Of a stretch of DNA of 5,141 nucleotides, positions 1 through 5,141 are shown piece by piece (within the stretch, counting starts at the first letter, position 1; each line of letters starts with the position of its first letter). The translations under genes were made by a program, and so were the position numbers. The DNA is taken from NCBI GenBank assembly GCA_016867055.1, contig VGKN01000129.1:1-5141 (forward strand), in the 5' to 3' direction. The notes under the pieces are model-generated. The model had not been told where the DNA came from and searched no databases. It saw nothing but the letters and a program-made list of their open reading frames with translations. Source of the stretch: Candidatus Omnitrophota bacterium (GTDB lineage: Bacteria; Omnitrophota; Koll11; VGKN01).

Positions 1-380
1 AGCGCGTTTACCACTGAAACCCCAACGCCATGAAGCCCCCCCGCTACCTTATATGTTCTATGGTCAAACTTTCCTCCTGCATGAAGCGTTGTCATAACCA
101 CTTCTACTGCGGGTTTTTTCTCTGTCTGATGCATGTCAATGGGGATACCCCTTCCATCGTCAAGCACGGTTATGCTATTATCCATATGGATTATCACATC
201 TATGTTCTGGCAATATCCGCCCATTGCCTCATCCACGCTGTTATCAACAACCTCATAGACAAGGTGATGAAGCCCGCGAAGGGATACATCTCCAATATAC
301 ATAGCAGGCCTTTTTCTAACCGCCTCTATGCCCTCTAATACCTGTATAGTCCTTGCATCATAGGTTAAATCTCTTGACAT
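1..380 (-). CDS. gyrB: DNA gyrase subunit B, N-terminal part (runs off the window)
   Basis: ATPase subunit of DNA gyrase, the type II topoisomerase that introduces negative supercoils ahead of replication forks and acts with GyrA in an A2B2 complex. Only the first 126 codons are present; the gene continues beyond position 1. The visible part is the start of the GHKL ATPase domain. It has the N-terminal arm with [10 protein letters not shown] (residues 22-31), the N-box [10 protein letters not shown] (43-52) with the expected catalytic Glu43 and Mg-binding Asn47, the DDGRGIP motif (74-80), and [13 protein letters not shown] (114-126) of the ATP lid. The ATG at 380-378 is preceded by a strong AGGGAGGA ribosome binding site at 398-391, which lies inside the end of dciA. 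The dciA stop is 5 nt upstream, so the two are probably cotranscribed. ParE has the same fold, but the dnaA-dnaN-dciA neighbourhood favours GyrB. Confidence 0.96.
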   Translation of the reverse strand, partial: MSRDLTYDARTIQVLEGIEAVRKRPAMYIGDVSLRGLHHLVYEVVDNSVDEAMGGYCQNIDVIIHMDNSITVLDDGRGIPIDMHQTEKKPAVEVVMTTLHAGGKFDHRTYKVAGGLHGVGVSVVNA

Positions 381-385
381 AACTT

Positions 386-688
386 CTACATCCTCCCTAT
401 TCTAAAAAATATATCACTAATCACATCCTCGCCCAAAGATTTTTTAAGCTTTGTAAGAATTTCCCTTTTTAAAAAACCCAATTGGTAAAGCCATATAGAG
501 CTATCCACCCCTATAACCAATATTTTATTTCTGAACGATATGGGCATAGCATGCCTTATAATCTTCTCTCCCACAGATTTTCGCCACGCCACCTCAATAG
601 CAACAGGAGATTTTTTATCACTCTTTGAGGTTTTTTTAATTATATCACTTATAATATCTGCTATGGGCTTTGGGGAATCATCTCTCAT
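386..688 (-). CDS. dciA: DciA-type replicative helicase loader (DUF721), minimal form
   Basis: A 100-residue protein that is essentially one DUF721 domain. Conserved positions visible are W35 and G40 (AWRKSVG), H46 and P49 (HAMP), the V61-x-S63-S64-x-W66 strand, L70 and L73, an LGEDVI segment (85-90), and the closing FRIGRM. In characterised bacteria DciA binds the DnaB replicative helicase and helps load it at the origin; it is the ancestral loader replaced by DnaC or DnaI in some lineages. Family members are often 150-190 residues with extra disordered regions, so this one is compact. The ATG (688-686) overlaps the dnaN stop in an ATGA arrangement and has no clear ribosome binding site, so translation is probably coupled to dnaN. 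The stop is 5 nt before gyrB. The family call is secure; the helicase-loading role is inferred from relatives. Confidence 0.9.
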   Translation of the reverse strand: MRDDSPKPIADIISDIIKKTSKSDKKSPVAIEVAWRKSVGEKIIRHAMPISFRNKILVIGVDSSIWLYQLGFLKREILTKLKKSLGEDVISDIFFRIGRM

Positions 689-1782
689 GTTATATGCATC
701 GGTAGGACTATGTAAACATACTTAAGTCCTCTTATAACAGCTGGTCTTTCAAAATCTAATATTTCAATCACAACCTCCTCGCCCGACAACACTTTTAAAG
801 CATCTAATATAAGTAGTGGGTTAAATCCAATTGTAAGTTCTTTTTCGTTATAAGATATATCTAATTCTTCTTTCGCCTCTCCAAGGTCTTGGGTGTTTTT
901 TGATAATATAAGCTTATCCTTAAACAGGTCAAACCTTACGCACAAAGAGTCTGGAGTTATGTATAGGCTCATTCTTTTTATGGCTGAGATGAGCTTCTCT
1001 TTATTAACCTTTAGTCTTTGTTTTTCCTCTTTTGGTATCACCTGTTCATAATTAGGGAACTCTCCCTCTATAAGCCTGGTTGTAATTAAGGTGTCGTCTA
1101 AATCAAATGCTAGTTGATTTTCTCCGAGCAAGATTTTTACATCTCCCTCATTAGCAAGAATTCTACTTAGTTCTTGTATTGTTTTTTTTGGTACTATTAA
1201 CTGCTTAATAAGTGTTTTTGGTATTTTCATATCCTCTTCTACTATAGCAAGCCTTCTGCCATCTGTTGAGACAAGCTTTAGTTTATCCTCTTTAATATCA
1301 AATAGAACGCCGTTTAATATATACCTGGTTTCGTCTTCAGACATTGCAAAGCTTGTGAGGTTTAGTATATGTTTTAATCTATCTTGTTTTATTGTTATAT
1401 ATTCCTTTTTAGAAAAATCGGGTGTTTTTGGGAACTCGTCTTTAGGTATCCCCAAAAGTTTAAATTGACATTTTTCACAATCTATTATTATCATGTTATT
1501 TTTTTTAATATTTACTGATATTGTAGAGGTTGGCAGTTCTTTTATAATCTCAAAAAACTTTTTCGCAGGAATTGTAATTGAGCCTTCTTCTTGAGTAGAT
1601 ACAGGGATTGTTGATTGAATAGCAATTCCTGTATCTATGTCTACGGTGGTTAATATTAATTTATCTCTCTTTGTTTCTAATAAGATATTTGAAAGAATTG
1701 GAAGTATATTTTTTGTTGATACTATATTTTGGACAATATGTACACCTTTTAATAATAGATTTTTATCAGTTTGAAATTTCAC
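685..1782 (-). CDS. dnaN: DNA polymerase III subunit beta (sliding clamp)
   Basis: Ring-shaped homodimeric processivity clamp that tethers Pol III and many repair proteins to DNA. The 365-residue length is normal and fits three clamp domains at roughly 1-122, 128-250 and 251-365. Recognisable segments are STDGRRLA (172-179), the RLIEGEFPNYEQVIP loop (236-250) and the C-terminal YIVLPMHI strand (357-364), which forms part of the protein-binding pocket (PMRL in E. coli); one extra Thr follows. The start is GTG (1782-1780), supported by an AAGGAG ribosome binding site at 1795-1790 with a 7-nt spacer and by alignment of the MKF...L...V start with the family. It lies 237 nt downstream of dnaA across a DnaA-box region and overlaps dciA by 4 nt. 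Confidence 0.98.
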   Translation of the reverse strand: MKFQTDKNLLLKGVHIVQNIVSTKNILPILSNILLETKRDKLILTTVDIDTGIAIQSTIPVSTQEEGSITIPAKKFFEIIKELPTSTISVNIKKNNMIIIDCEKCQFKLLGIPKDEFPKTPDFSKKEYITIKQDRLKHILNLTSFAMSEDETRYILNGVLFDIKEDKLKLVSTDGRRLAIVEEDMKIPKTLIKQLIVPKKTIQELSRILANEGDVKILLGENQLAFDLDDTLITTRLIEGEFPNYEQVIPKEEKQRLKVNKEKLISAIKRMSLYITPDSLCVRFDLFKDKLILSKNTQDLGEAKEELDISYNEKELTIGFNPLLILDALKVLSGEEVVIEILDFERPAVIRGLKYVYIVLPMHIT

Positions 1783-1870
1783 TTTGTCTCTCCTTTTAAA
1801 TTATTATGGTTTGTTATTAACTTCCTTACAATTATTTATTATCTTTTCTCTTAGGTATTTAAAAATAATA

Positions 1871-1898
1871 ATTATAACTCTTTCTATTCTGTTGATAA
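1871..1898 (-). promoter_or_regulatory. Possible dnaN promoter overlapping a DnaA box
   Basis: On the minus strand a perfect -10 hexamer TATAAT lies at 1876-1871. A weak -35 (TTATCA, 1898-1893, 4 of 6 matches) sits 16 nt upstream and falls within the TTATCAACA box. If real, DnaA binding would affect dnaN transcription. The -10 alone could be chance in such AT-rich DNA. Confidence 0.35.
1890..1898 (-). promoter_or_regulatory. DnaA box (TTATCAACA)
   Basis: Minus-strand TTATCAACA, one base from the consensus TTATCCACA. The same variant occurs at 3278-3286, which suggests it is a genuine second-class box here. Confidence 0.55.
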
Positions 1899-1931
1899 CC
1901 TTCTAACCTATTTATTTCCAAATACTTATCT

Positions 1932-1940
1932 TGTGAATAA
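1932..1940 (-). promoter_or_regulatory. DnaA box (TTATTCACA)
   Basis: Exact TTATNCACA on the minus strand, 42 bp from the previous box in the same orientation, or about four helical turns. Confidence 0.75.
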
Positions 1941-1960
1941 TATGTTATTAAAATCATAAC

Positions 1961-1969
1961 TTATCCACA
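1961..1969 (+). promoter_or_regulatory. DnaA box (TTATCCACA, perfect consensus)
   Basis: Exact high-affinity consensus on the plus strand. A weaker tandem copy, TAACTCACA (two mismatches), begins directly after it at 1970-1978. Confidence 0.8.
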
Positions 1970-2008
1970 TAACTCACATTAAAAAAGTAATTATCTCTAA
2001 ATACGACC

Positions 2009-2017
2009 TTATTCACA
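2009..2017 (+). promoter_or_regulatory. DnaA box (TTATTCACA)
   Basis: Exact TTATNCACA on the plus strand, 3 bp beyond the dnaA stop codon. A degraded second copy, TTATTCATT, follows at 2020-2028 inside the end of dnaA. Confidence 0.7.
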
Positions 2018-2019
2018 CA

Positions 2020-3087
2020 TTATTCATTTAATTTTATCTCGGAGATTAATTTTTCTATAAGATGTTTTGTTTGCTCTTCCCTCTTAATAGATTCCTCTAT
2101 TTTTTTAAAGGCATGCAAAATGGTTGTATGATCTCTACCGCCAAAATAATCTCCAATCTCTGGCAAAGAGTAGTCCGTTAGTTTTCTTACAAGATACATT
2201 GCGATTTGTCTTGGGTAGGCCACTTGTTTTGTTCTTTTCTTCGCCTTCATATCAGAAAGCCCTATATTAAAATAATCGGCAACCCTTTTTTGGATTGTGT
2301 CTATACTTATCTTTGTAGGACCCTCTCTTAGATAGTCCTTGAGGATTTCATTCGCAAGTTCCAAATTAATATCCTTACCCATTAAAGAGGAATACGCCAC
2401 TATCCTTATAAGAGCGCCCTCCAACTCTCTTATATTTGATTTTATTTTCTCGGCGATAAAGTACATCACCTCATCAGAAACCACCACAGATTCTGCTCGG
2501 CACTTCTGTTTTAATATTGCTATCCTTGTTTCAAGGTCAGGTGGTTGTATATCTGTGACAAGTCCCCATTCAAACCTTGAGACCAACCGTTGCTCAAGAG
2601 ACGGTATATCTTTTGGCGAGCGGTCGCTTGACATGACTATTTGTTTATGCATATCATATAGGTCATTAAATATATGGAAGAATGCCTCTTGGGTACTTTC
2701 TTTTCCACCGAGGAAATGGATATCATCTATCAAGAGCACATCAATTGTCCTATATCTTTCTCTAAACTTAGCGGTAGTTCTGTTTGAAATCGCATTTATT
2801 AATTGATTTGTGAACTTTTCGCTTGATATGTATGTGAAATTGAGTGGGTAGGATTTTTTAAGTAAGTAGTGTCCTATTGCCTGCATAATGTGAGTTTTAC
2901 CAAGACCCACACCTCCATAGATAAACAATGGATTATATGCCTTTCCTGGGGATTCAGCAATGGCCAAGCTAGCCGCATGGGCAAAACGATTTCCCGGGCC
3001 AACCACAAAATTCTCAAAGGTATACCTAGGGTTTAGATAAAACTCAAAGCCCGACTGAGATTGTCTATAACCGTTAAAGTTATTCAC
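2020..3087 (-). CDS. dnaA: Chromosomal replication initiator DnaA, short form lacking domain I
   Basis: AAA+ ATPase that binds DnaA boxes and melts the origin. Domain III is complete: entry motif [15 protein letters not shown] (19-33), Walker A GGVGLGKT (58-65), Walker B VLLIDD (117-122), sensor I MSSDR (152-156), box VII RLVSRF (167-172) and sensor [13 protein letters not shown] (218-228). Domain IV has the DNA-binding signature GGRDHTTI (316-323). The protein has 355 residues, while most DnaA proteins have about 440-470. Only some 18 residues precede the AAA+ core, so domain I (self-assembly and helicase contact) and the domain II linker are missing. The GTG at 3087-3085 is the only plausible start: the frame closes upstream with TAG at 3135-3133, and no ATG, GTG or TTG lies between. 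There is no ribosome binding site. It is the first gene of the minus-strand block. Confidence 0.96.
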   Translation of the reverse strand: MNNFNGYRQSQSGFEFYLNPRYTFENFVVGPGNRFAHAASLAIAESPGKAYNPLFIYGGVGLGKTHIMQAIGHYLLKKSYPLNFTYISSEKFTNQLINAISNRTTAKFRERYRTIDVLLIDDIHFLGGKESTQEAFFHIFNDLYDMHKQIVMSSDRSPKDIPSLEQRLVSRFEWGLVTDIQPPDLETRIAILKQKCRAESVVVSDEVMYFIAEKIKSNIRELEGALIRIVAYSSLMGKDINLELANEILKDYLREGPTKISIDTIQKRVADYFNIGLSDMKAKKRTKQVAYPRQIAMYLVRKLTDYSLPEIGDYFGGRDHTTILHAFKKIEESIKREEQTKHLIEKLISEIKLNE

Positions 3088-3088
3088 A
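3080..3088 (+). promoter_or_regulatory. DnaA box (TTATTCACA) covering the dnaA start codon
   Basis: Exact TTATNCACA on the plus strand. On the minus strand it reads TGTGAATAA and includes the GTG start and the second codon of dnaA. Binding here could block transcription or initiation of dnaA and so act in autoregulation (inference). Confidence 0.65.
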
Positions 3089-3093
3089 GATAA

Positions 3094-3099
3094 AGTATA
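3094..3099 (-). promoter_or_regulatory. Possible dnaA -10 element, implying a leaderless transcript
   Basis: The minus strand has TATACT (5 of 6 matches to TATAAT), and exactly 6 nt separate it from the GTG start. Transcription would then begin at or next to the start codon, which would fit the missing ribosome binding site. No good -35 is seen at 16-18 nt (TATGTT at 17). This is a tentative call. Confidence 0.3.
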
Positions 3100-3277
3100 C
3101 TCAAGATTAAAGCCTAAACATAGTTTATAAGACTAAAATTCTTATCTAGCATAGTATTAATACCCAAACTTAATTTATTTAAATTAAAGAAGTTATAAAA
3201 ATGAATCTGTTACTATTTAACAAAAAGTAAAAATCAAACCTGTTTATTAAATATACTCCCCCGAAAATGTTAAGAAC

Positions 3278-3286
3278 TTATCAACA
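3278..3286 (+). promoter_or_regulatory. DnaA box (TTATCAACA)
   Basis: The same one-mismatch variant as at 1890-1898, lying about 190 bp upstream of the dnaA start. Confidence 0.5.
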
Positions 3287-3339
3287 GTTTTCTAACAGGG
3301 CAAGAAACAGGGATAAATTAAAACATCTAAATGATTAAA

Positions 3340-3348
3340 TGTCAATAA
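3340..3348 (-). promoter_or_regulatory. Weak DnaA-box-like site (TTATTGACA)
   Basis: Minus-strand TTATTGACA differs from TTATTCACA at one core position. It sits at the edge of the most AT-rich part of this gap. Chance occurrence is quite possible. Confidence 0.25.
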
Positions 3349-3476
3349 ATTTTTCTTTAATTATAGCTATCTAATAAAAAAAAGCAAGAGTTTTTTAGAG
3401 AAATTTTTAATACAAAACCACAAGACCCGCCTATTGTTAACTAGTTACCCTGCCAGAGAAACTCATTGAATTTTTC

Positions 3477-3504
3477 TTGACTTGTAGTATTTTTGTGTTA
3501 TAAT
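3477..3504 (+). promoter_or_regulatory. Sigma70-type promoter of the rpmH-rnpA-yidD operon
   Basis: TTGACT (-35, 3477-3482; 5 of 6) and TATAAT (-10, 3499-3504; 6 of 6) are separated by 16 nt. Transcription would start near 3511, giving a leader of about 105 nt before rpmH. This is the best promoter in the window and fits a highly expressed ribosomal protein gene. Confidence 0.8.
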
Positions 3505-3525
3505 TTTCGCCCTATAACTACCCAC

Positions 3526-3559
3526 ATCCTTACTGCCGTGACATTATTTCGTCAAGGAT
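3526..3559 (+). promoter_or_regulatory. Stem-loop in the rpmH leader
   Basis: ATCCTT (3526-3531) is complementary to AAGGAT (3554-3559). An inner GAC (3540-3542) pairs with GTC (3551-3553) around an 8-nt loop, leaving an 8-nt bulge on the 5' side. It lies in the predicted transcript between promoter and rpmH. No T-run follows, so it is not a normal terminator. A regulatory role is speculative. Confidence 0.3.
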
Positions 3560-3615
3560 AAATCTGCATTACCAAACATCAAATAGTATCCTAAGGAAGG
3601 GGAGAAAGGAAGCCG

Positions 3616-3753
3616 ATGAAAAAGACCCTAAAGACAATCTCAATACTCAAGAGAAAAAGATTACATGGTTTTAGAAGAAGGATGTCAACGCATCAAGGAC
3701 GGATTATCTTAAAAAGGCGTAGAAGAAAAGGGAGAAAACACCTAAGCGTATAA
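3616..3753 (+). CDS. rpmH: Large ribosomal subunit protein bL34
   Basis: A 45-residue, extremely basic protein of the 50S subunit that threads into 23S rRNA. The bL34 pattern is clear: [12 protein letters not shown] (12-23, matching the usual KRKRxHGFRxRM), then GR (28-29), [13 protein letters not shown] (32-44) near the C-terminus. The first eleven residues ([11 protein letters not shown]) differ from the common MKRTYQPS start. The length is typical (44-47). The ATG is preceded by AAAGGA at 3605-3610, 5 nt upstream, within a purine-rich tract. It is the first gene of the plus-strand block, with rnpA 53 nt downstream, the usual order beside dnaA. Confidence 0.96.
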   Translation: MKKTLKTISILKRKRLHGFRRRMSTHQGRIILKRRRRKGRKHLSV

Positions 3754-3806
3754 TTTTCTACAAAAGCAGATAGCCTCTTACAAATATATAATTTCTTTAG
3801 ATCCAA

Positions 3807-4205
3807 ATGGTTATGAATAAAATCTCTTCTTGCTTAACCCTTCCTAAGAGTGCGAGGTTAAAAAAAAGAAGGGACATTAAAGAGGTTTTTGAGAAGGGTA
3901 CTTTTGTAGGCGGTGCACTCTTAAAAATAGGCATTTTGAAAACCCAGTTTAAACATAGCAGACTTAGCATATGTATACCAAAGAGGACTACCAAGAAATC
4001 CACGCTTCGGAATAGATTAAAGCGGTTAATTAGAGAAATATTCAGGGTGAATAGAAAAAACATCAAGGAGGGGCTTGATATCGTTGTCATTATAAAGGAT
4101 AGGCGGTTAAATAAAAAAGAGGATTTGCCCAGCACTTCTTTAAAATACGATATTTTAAAATCCGAGATTCTTCAATTGCTTAGCAAGGCAGGGTGTTTAA
4201 GGTAG
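3807..4205 (+). CDS. rnpA: Ribonuclease P protein component
   Basis: Small basic protein that binds the RNase P RNA and helps it remove 5' leaders from pre-tRNAs. The 132-residue length is slightly above the usual 110-125. Family features are LPKSARLKKRRDIKEVFEKG (12-31), the central strand LSICIPKRTTKKS (53-65), and the signature RNR motif in LRNRLKRLIREIFR (67-80), which contacts the catalytic RNA; DIVVIIKDR (91-99) follows. Two in-frame starts exist, ATG at 3807 and at 3813, and neither has a good ribosome binding site. A stop (3798-3800) prevents further extension. The stop codon abuts the yidD ATG with no gap, indicating coupled expression. Confidence 0.94.
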   Translation: MVMNKISSCLTLPKSARLKKRRDIKEVFEKGTFVGGALLKIGILKTQFKHSRLSICIPKRTTKKSTLRNRLKRLIREIFRVNRKNIKEGLDIVVIIKDRRLNKKEDLPSTSLKYDILKSEILQLLSKAGCLR

Positions 4206-4451
4206 ATGAAAAGGGTTATAATTTTTTTAATAACACTCTATCGTAACTTATGTTCAAATAATATGTTATACTATTGCAGATTTTATCCAACCTGTTCACA
4301 GTATGCAATAGAATCAATTGAGGAAAAGGGGATTATAAAGGGGCTATTTTTTTTAGTATTTAGAATATTAAGATGTAATCCTTTTTCTCGCGGCGGATTT
4401 GACCCTGTAAACCCCGTTAGAGATAAGTTACCTTTAGGCGAGCGCGGGTGA
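4206..4451 (+). CDS. yidD: Membrane protein insertion efficiency factor YidD, with repeat-derived C-terminus
   Basis: An 81-residue YidD, a small protein associated with the inner face of the cytoplasmic membrane and thought to help YidC-dependent membrane protein insertion. The N-terminal hydrophobic or amphipathic helix (3-13) is followed by the hallmark CRFYPTCSQYA (24-34, with C24 and C30), KGLFFLVFRILRCNPF (45-60, C57) and GGFDPV (63-68). The family core ends there. Residues 69-81 (NPVRDKLPLGERG) do not resemble YidD and are encoded by a palindromic repeat whose left arm is exactly codons 69-72. The stop TGA lies inside the repeat. The start abuts the rnpA stop; a short AAGG lies just upstream at 4199-4202. 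It is not truncated in its conserved part, so it is probably functional. Confidence 0.93.
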   Translation: MKRVIIFLITLYRNLCSNNMLYYCRFYPTCSQYAIESIEEKGIIKGLFFLVFRILRCNPFSRGGFDPVNPVRDKLPLGERG

Positions 4452-4466
4452 TAGTCTAACGGGGTT
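4410..4466. repeat. Palindromic repeat element forming the 3' end of yidD
   Basis: Perfect 12-bp inverted arms, AACCCCGTTAGA (4410-4421) and TCTAACGGGGTT (4455-4466), enclose 33 bp. An inner pairing of TTACC (4428-4432) with GGTGA (4447-4451) extends the hairpin. The segment is G+C-richer than its surroundings (CCCCG, GGCGAGCGCGGG), suggesting a separate source. It supplies the last 13 codons and stop of yidD. A T-run is absent after the second arm, so it is not a standard terminator. It looks like a dispersed palindromic element similar in concept to Rickettsia palindromic elements; only one copy is in the window, so dispersal is inferred. Confidence 0.7.
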
Positions 4467-4522
4467 CATAATTCAGAAATTAATAATACTCTATGTTAAT
4501 CTCTAATGGGTAAAATAGAACT

Positions 4523-5141
4523 ATGGAAAAAAAATTCCTTTTAGCAGTAGTCATTTCTGTATTAGTATTGACACTTTATCCTTATATTATCAACAAATTT
4601 TATCCCTCTCAGAAAACCGCTTTTCAAAACCAGCCATTTGTAAATACAATACCCCCTGAACAAATAAAAACAAGCCTGGAGATGCCGAAAGGAATAGAGC
4701 CGCAGGAAAAGGAGGTAGAACTTGAGAATAGCCTTATAAAGATTGAATTTTCTAATATTAATGCAGCGATTAACAAGGTTTATTTAAAGAATGTGCCTGG
4801 TTTAGAAGAAGAGTTGTTATTATTGGATACAGGCCGGCGGAAAAACAAACCCTTTTCACTATCCTTAGACATAACTCCTTATAAAAAAACAAGTTATAAT
4901 TTTGTTAAAGGCCCTGATAACATATTTTTTAGTTCCCTTGCGGATAATAAAATCTTTATAGAAAAGTCATTTTTATTAGCCAGAGAGGGACCAATATTAA
5001 AGGTTAATTTAAGATTAACAAATAAATCGGATAGCGAAAGGGTATTTACATATGGAATTATAGGGCAGACAACTTTAAAATCAGAGATTAAACAGGATGA
5101 AAGGCTGCTTGAATTTGATATAAAATCAAATAATACAGTAT
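4523..5141 (+). CDS. yidC: Membrane protein insertase YidC, N-terminal part (runs off the window)
   Basis: Insertase of the YidC/Oxa1/Alb3 family, which integrates and folds inner-membrane proteins alone or with SecYEG. The first 206 codons are visible. A short basic start (MEKK) is followed by one transmembrane segment (about 5-23, FLLAVVISVLVLTLYPYII), a polar linker (24-64), and the beta-rich periplasmic P1 domain, beginning with VELENSLIKIEFSNINAAINKVYLKN (65-90). Later TRLTNKS-like segments (LRLTNKSD, 163-170) fit the supersandwich fold. The insertase core would lie beyond the window. A large P1 domain is typical of Gram-negative YidC. There is no clear ribosome binding site before the ATG; the next upstream gene ends 71 nt earlier with the palindromic repeat between. 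The position after yidD supports the call. Confidence 0.92.
   Translation, partial: MEKKFLLAVVISVLVLTLYPYIINKFYPSQKTAFQNQPFVNTIPPEQIKTSLEMPKGIEPQEKEVELENSLIKIEFSNINAAINKVYLKNVPGLEEELLLLDTGRRKNKPFSLSLDITPYKKTSYNFVKGPDNIFFSSLADNKIFIEKSFLLAREGPILKVNLRLTNKSDSERVFTYGIIGQTTLKSEIKQDERLLEFDIKSNNTV

Larger units (their letters stand above)
1783..2019. other. dnaA-dnaN intergenic region, candidate oriC
   Basis: A 237-bp, strongly AT-rich gap holding three exact TTATNCACA DnaA boxes and one TTATCAACA variant. The two left boxes point left and the two right boxes point right. The stretch at about 1795-1877 is almost all A and T and lies on the side towards which the left boxes point, as expected for a DNA unwinding element. 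Immediately 3' of the leftmost box on the minus strand (1889-1878) come the triplets GAA TAG AAA GAG, each with a central A. This loosely resembles the DnaA-trio found next to boxes in other bacterial origins. Box density and dnaA linkage are direct observations; origin function is inferred. The dnaN promoter and ribosome binding site also lie here. Confidence 0.7.
3089..3615. other. Divergent dnaA-rpmH intergenic region, possible second origin lobe
   Basis: A 527-bp AT-rich non-coding stretch between the two divergent gene blocks. It holds a TTATCAACA box (3278-3286), a one-mismatch box (3340-3348), the rpmH promoter (3477-3504) and the rpmH 5' leader. Very AT-rich DNA at about 3310-3420 could unwind easily. 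I read its minus strand for a missing dnaA domain I; the frames checked upstream of the gene are closed by stops and contain nothing like it. Because genes on both sides point away from this gap, replication starting here would keep all of them codirectional with the forks. Together with the dnaA-dnaN gap it could form a bipartite origin (inference). Confidence 0.5.

Noticed and set aside
30..338. Open frame on the plus strand inside gyrB
   Set aside because: It is antisense to clear GyrB ATPase motifs and its translation resembles no protein I know.
540..725. Plus-strand open frame across the dciA-dnaN junction
   Set aside because: Antisense to conserved DUF721 and the clamp C-terminus, with no ribosome binding site.
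2339..2806. 155-codon plus-strand open frame within dnaA
   Set aside because: Antisense shadow of the AAA+ domain; composition follows the dnaA codons in reverse.
3136..3400. A frameshifted dnaA domain I upstream of the GTG
   Set aside because: The minus-strand frames checked here are closed by stops within short distances, and no aromatic-rich domain I pattern is seen.
3438..3447. 10-bp palindrome TAACTAGTTA upstream of the rpmH promoter
   Set aside because: Short palindromes are expected by chance in AT-rich DNA, and no second copy or known operator match supports a function.
3797..4135. 112-codon minus-strand open frame opposite rnpA
   Set aside because: The plus strand encodes a clear RnpA with the RNR motif; the hydrophobic look comes from antisense of lysine-rich codons.
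4410..4466. Rho-independent terminator after yidD
   Set aside because: The stem is strong but the loop is long and no T-run follows; the second arm is followed by CATAATTC. A repeat element explains it better.

Overview
This is the replication-origin region of a low-G+C bacterial chromosome. It carries the classic gene cluster around dnaA in two divergent blocks. The left block, on the minus strand, reads dnaA, dnaN, dciA (DUF721), gyrB. The right block, on the plus strand, reads rpmH, rnpA, yidD, yidC. gyrB and yidC run off the window edges. The YidC fragment has an N-terminal membrane anchor followed by the start of a large periplasmic domain, which points to a diderm (Gram-negative type) organism. 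DciA as the likely helicase loader fits a broad range of phyla. A palindromic repeat encoding 'NPVR...' at the end of yidD resembles dispersed palindromes I associate with uncultivated lineages such as Omnitrophota, but that placement is recollection and only a weak suggestion.

Region by region: 1-380 holds the first 126 codons of gyrB. Positions 386-688 hold a minimal 100-residue DciA that overlaps dnaN by an ATGA junction. Positions 685-1782 hold dnaN with a GTG start and a strong ribosome binding site. Positions 1783-2019 are an AT-rich gap with four DnaA boxes, three of them exact TTATNCACA, and form a strong oriC candidate. Positions 2020-3087 hold a dnaA of only 355 codons that encodes domains III and IV but no domain I. 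Positions 3089-3615 are an AT-rich divergent intergenic region with further boxes and a strong promoter for the rpmH operon. Then follow rpmH (3616-3753), rnpA (3807-4205), yidD (4206-4451, its tail supplied by a palindromic repeat) and the start of yidC (4523 onwards).

The left block supplies the initiator, sliding clamp, helicase loader and gyrase for chromosome replication. The right block supplies a ribosomal protein, the RNase P protein and two membrane-protein insertion factors. The most unusual points are the DnaA without its helicase- and self-interaction domain I, encoded beside a DciA; the dnaA GTG start placed inside an exact DnaA box with no ribosome binding site and a -10-like hexamer just upstream; and the repeat that has become the C-terminus of YidD.
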